From Erythrocercus mccallii (lineage: Eukaryota > Chordata > Aves > Passeriformes > Dicruridae), in NCBI GenBank assembly GCA_013397435.1, contig VZRG01000539.1, positions 252,721-316,720 on the forward strand: DNA of 64,000 bases, in the 5' to 3' direction. The notes beneath the pieces were generated by a model. The model was not told the origin of the DNA and ran no database searches. It worked only from the letters and a program-made list of their open reading frames with translations. The position numbers were made by a program, and so were the translations under genes. This document shows, in pieces, positions 61,524 through 64,000 of the stretch (positions are counted from its first letter, which is position 1; every line of letters starts with the position of its first letter).

Positions 61524-64000
61524 GTAAGTATGCATGTGCAACAAAACCTGCTCATGTGCTTACTACCATTCTAAGGCAGTCTTCTCTTTTTCTGCCACCC
61601 CTATTCCATTCATACAATCAGAGAAGAATGTAAGAAAATTCTTGTGTTACAATTTCTGCTCTCTGGTGTTGCTACAGCTGATTTGAACATATTTTCATTT
61701 CATCTAAACATCTTAATATAAATGTGTTTTGAAATACGTGGAGGAAAGAGAAGCCTGTAGAACTTAAGTAGCTTAGCTAAGGTGAAATAAACTTAGATTA
61801 GCGTTGTATTAAAATCAAGCTGCGGTCTTTTTCCTGAACTCCAGTTAATAAAAGCTGTAAAATTCCACTGTAAAGACAGTGGAAGACTGTGAAGACAGAT
61901 ACTGAATAACTTAATGAGAGCAAAGCCTGCAAATGGAATTTGCTTTTGCTGCCCTATGAGATACGTATGCTATCCATTATCATGGCCATTTTGAGGAAAA
62001 TTTGATATGCACTTGGAACAGTTTATAGTTCTAGTACCTTTCCTTTTTTGGGAAGTATGTTCCTTATGCTGTGTTAGTTTCAGATACCAATTGTTGACAT
62101 TTTTTGTTACAAAACTGGGTTGTTAAGATCATCCAAGTGCACTGTAGAAACAGCTTCTCTGAGCTGAGAGGAAGAAAGTAAAAAAAAATCCAAATTTGTA
62201 GAGCTCAGTAAGCTCAAATACTGTTTGAAAGCAAGCCTTCATGGTTGTTTTAAGTGATGCAAAACCTACATTTTCAGTGAAAACATTGACTACCTCTTCT
62301 ATTTAACCTTGACAGTTTACTTCTCTGATAAACCCCTGTCCTTAGAAGCAATTTTGTCTGTTTGAATTCCATACATTTATCATCTTTTGGTTTTCAAAAT
62401 AAATTTATAGTTTATAACATTTACCCTCTAACTGTAAAACATTTTTTTCTGCCTCTGTCTTTCTTTTGCTCCTGTCTGATTTTTTTCTGTCTTTTCTTGC
62501 TCGGCCTGTGGCTGCTGTTGTAAGGACTCTTAAACTAACAGTAAAGAAAGTTGATGGTAATAGTTCATGCAGGTAAGATGGTAGAGGCAGTTGCTGCTTT
62601 GCTGTAGCTACTGGCTGACAGCATGTCCTTTGCAGCAGTAGATTTGTATGACTTAACTTTGGGGAAGAAGTACTCTGTTTAACCATCCTGAAATGCCTGT
62701 GTAAACCCAGGAGAGAACATTTAGTTACCCATTTCTTGATGTTGACCTTTTATTTTCCTTAAAACAAAAACCTGCTGTAAATAGAGAATAAAGGATTTCA
62801 GTCTGTAGGCAGGGCACCAAGAAGCACTGTATGGATCCTGAAGAACTTACTGAAAGTGATGAACAGACCGTACATTTTCTAGACGCTTAAGTAGTATTCA
62901 TGTAAATTATTCTGAAGATTAAAAAGTGGCCTTCAGTAGTCTATTTTTTTTACATTTTGCATTATTGTCATGTTTTATTGTGGGACTTTTCACAGCCTTT
63001 GATTTGATTCTTCTCCAGACTGAATGGCTGTTTAGTGGGGTTTCTATGTGCCTTTGCAATATTTTTGCTTGCTTTTGTGTTTTTAACTTATCTTTGTCTC
63101 TATTAAGAGTATCAAATGGAAAGCTATAGCATAAATACTTTTGAATGAAAAGATTAGTCATTGGCACTTGGGTTTGCTGACATCAATCATGCCATCACTG
63201 CTTAACAGCTGCCTGCCTGGTTCTTTCCAAAAGGAAGAGAGTGAAAAAGAGAACTATCTTTTTTGTTGTTGAAAGGAGCATGTCAAGACTTCCAAGTAAA
63301 ACTAAGGCAGATCCAGATTCAGGTCTACCATAAGCATGAGAAGGAACAGTATCTCCAACCTCCCTGTACTGAAATGGGTTTAATCTTGGACTTTTTCTCC
63401 CTGTGTGCTTCTATTTGCTCGGACTTCTCATACATTTTGCAACTGCTAGAAACAAAGAAGTTGTCCTTATAACTTCTGTGACTTTGAATGCTATCTCAAC
63501 TATCTCTGGAAAATAAAAGCACATTTTTCTCTTGGCTGTGTCAACTATGAAGAATTTAATTAGAAATGTGCTCTTAGCTCTGCCATATGGAGTTTGCATT
63601 TTTTAAAGAGGGGAGGCTCTGTAGGAGTTTGCAATATTAAGTCATCTTTAAGTGTTGGCATGAGAAGGACTAGAAACTAACTTGAAGACCATGTTGTCCT
63701 GCCCAAGGGTATCAGTTCTTCCTTTGAAATTTGCCTTAATGTGGAATTATGAGGGCTACTGCCAATGGGCCTGGTGATGACCTGAATCACGTGGTGTTAT
63801 TAAATATTTCTCAAGTATTCCAGGAATAAGGACCAAGACAGTAACTGTCTGACCATTTTAAGAATAAGAGGTGTAACTATAACAGTTTAGAAAAAAAAAA
63901 AAAATCTGCTGCTGTAGACAGTCTTTGTCAGCTTTTGCCCACACAGCTTGGAATATGAGCAGCAGGCACCAGCCCAGCTGCTTACAAAATAGTTAAAAGT
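61524..64000 (+). other. intron after exon 15 (5' part)
   Basis: Begins with gtaagt and continues to the window end. I looked for the PH-domain exon and did not find it. The stretch contains the 48-base candidate cassette exon at 62525-62572 and a run of 14 A at 63891-63904. Confidence 0.85.
62525..62572 (+). CDS. candidate in-frame cassette exon of RASA3
   Basis: A 48-nt segment lies between a T-rich tract ending gttgtaag and a strong donor, CAG followed by gtaaga. Joined to exon 15, which ends in phase 2, it reads GTLKLTVKKVDGNSSC without a stop and leaves phase 2 again, so inclusion would add 16 residues just before the PH domain. The acceptor is AAG rather than the usual CAG or TAG, which weakens the case. 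I know of no such insert in RASA3. Confidence 0.18.

Noticed and set aside
1..64000. tRNA genes, ribosomal RNA, CRISPR arrays, operons or bacterial-type genes
   Set aside because: I saw no convincing internal promoter box plus cloverleaf, no spaced identical repeats and no closely packed open frames. The exon-intron layout is clearly vertebrate.

Overview
The window looks like vertebrate, most probably bird, nuclear DNA. It has widely spaced short exons with standard splice sites, AT-rich introns, CR1-type LINE fragments ending in the typical CR1 tail (28090-28655, 30040-30143, 57271-57622), a retroviral gag remnant, and few repeats overall. A turtle or crocodilian source cannot be excluded from the sequence alone. 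An 85-base run of N (3277-3361) shows it is a draft assembly.

One protein-coding gene is supported, on the + strand, and the whole window lies inside it. It is RASA3 (GAP1-IP4BP, a Ras/Rap GTPase-activating protein). Fifteen exons between 6845 and 61523 join without any reading-frame conflict into 1468 nt, about 489 codons, matching vertebrate RASA3 almost residue for residue from the end of the first C2 domain through the second C2 domain and the complete RasGAP domain. The 5' exons (start codon, most of C2A) lie before position 1. The PH and BTK-motif exons lie beyond 64000.

Layout: 1-6844 is the end of an upstream intron. Exons 1-2 (6845-19102) are separated by a 12 kb intron. A 22 kb intron (19103-41179) holds most of the repeats: two CR1 pieces, an older reverse-strand CR1-like piece, a reverse-strand gag remnant and two perfect hairpins. 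Exons 3-6 (41180-52450) encode the rest of C2B and are spaced by 2.7-4.2 kb. Exons 7-15 (52954-61523) are closely packed and encode the C2B-GAP linker and the RasGAP domain with its arginine finger and FLR signature. From 61524 to the end is intron.

Points worth checking are a GC-AG intron after exon 3, a well-formed candidate alternative last exon with its own poly(A) signal inside the RasGAP domain (60551-about 60670), a 48-nt in-frame candidate cassette exon before the PH domain (62525-62572), a gag frame with a single internal stop (32093-32686), and two perfect hairpins at 29.3-29.6 kb. I found no RNA gene, CRISPR array, operon or second functional gene, and no evidence for a wholly new biological system.
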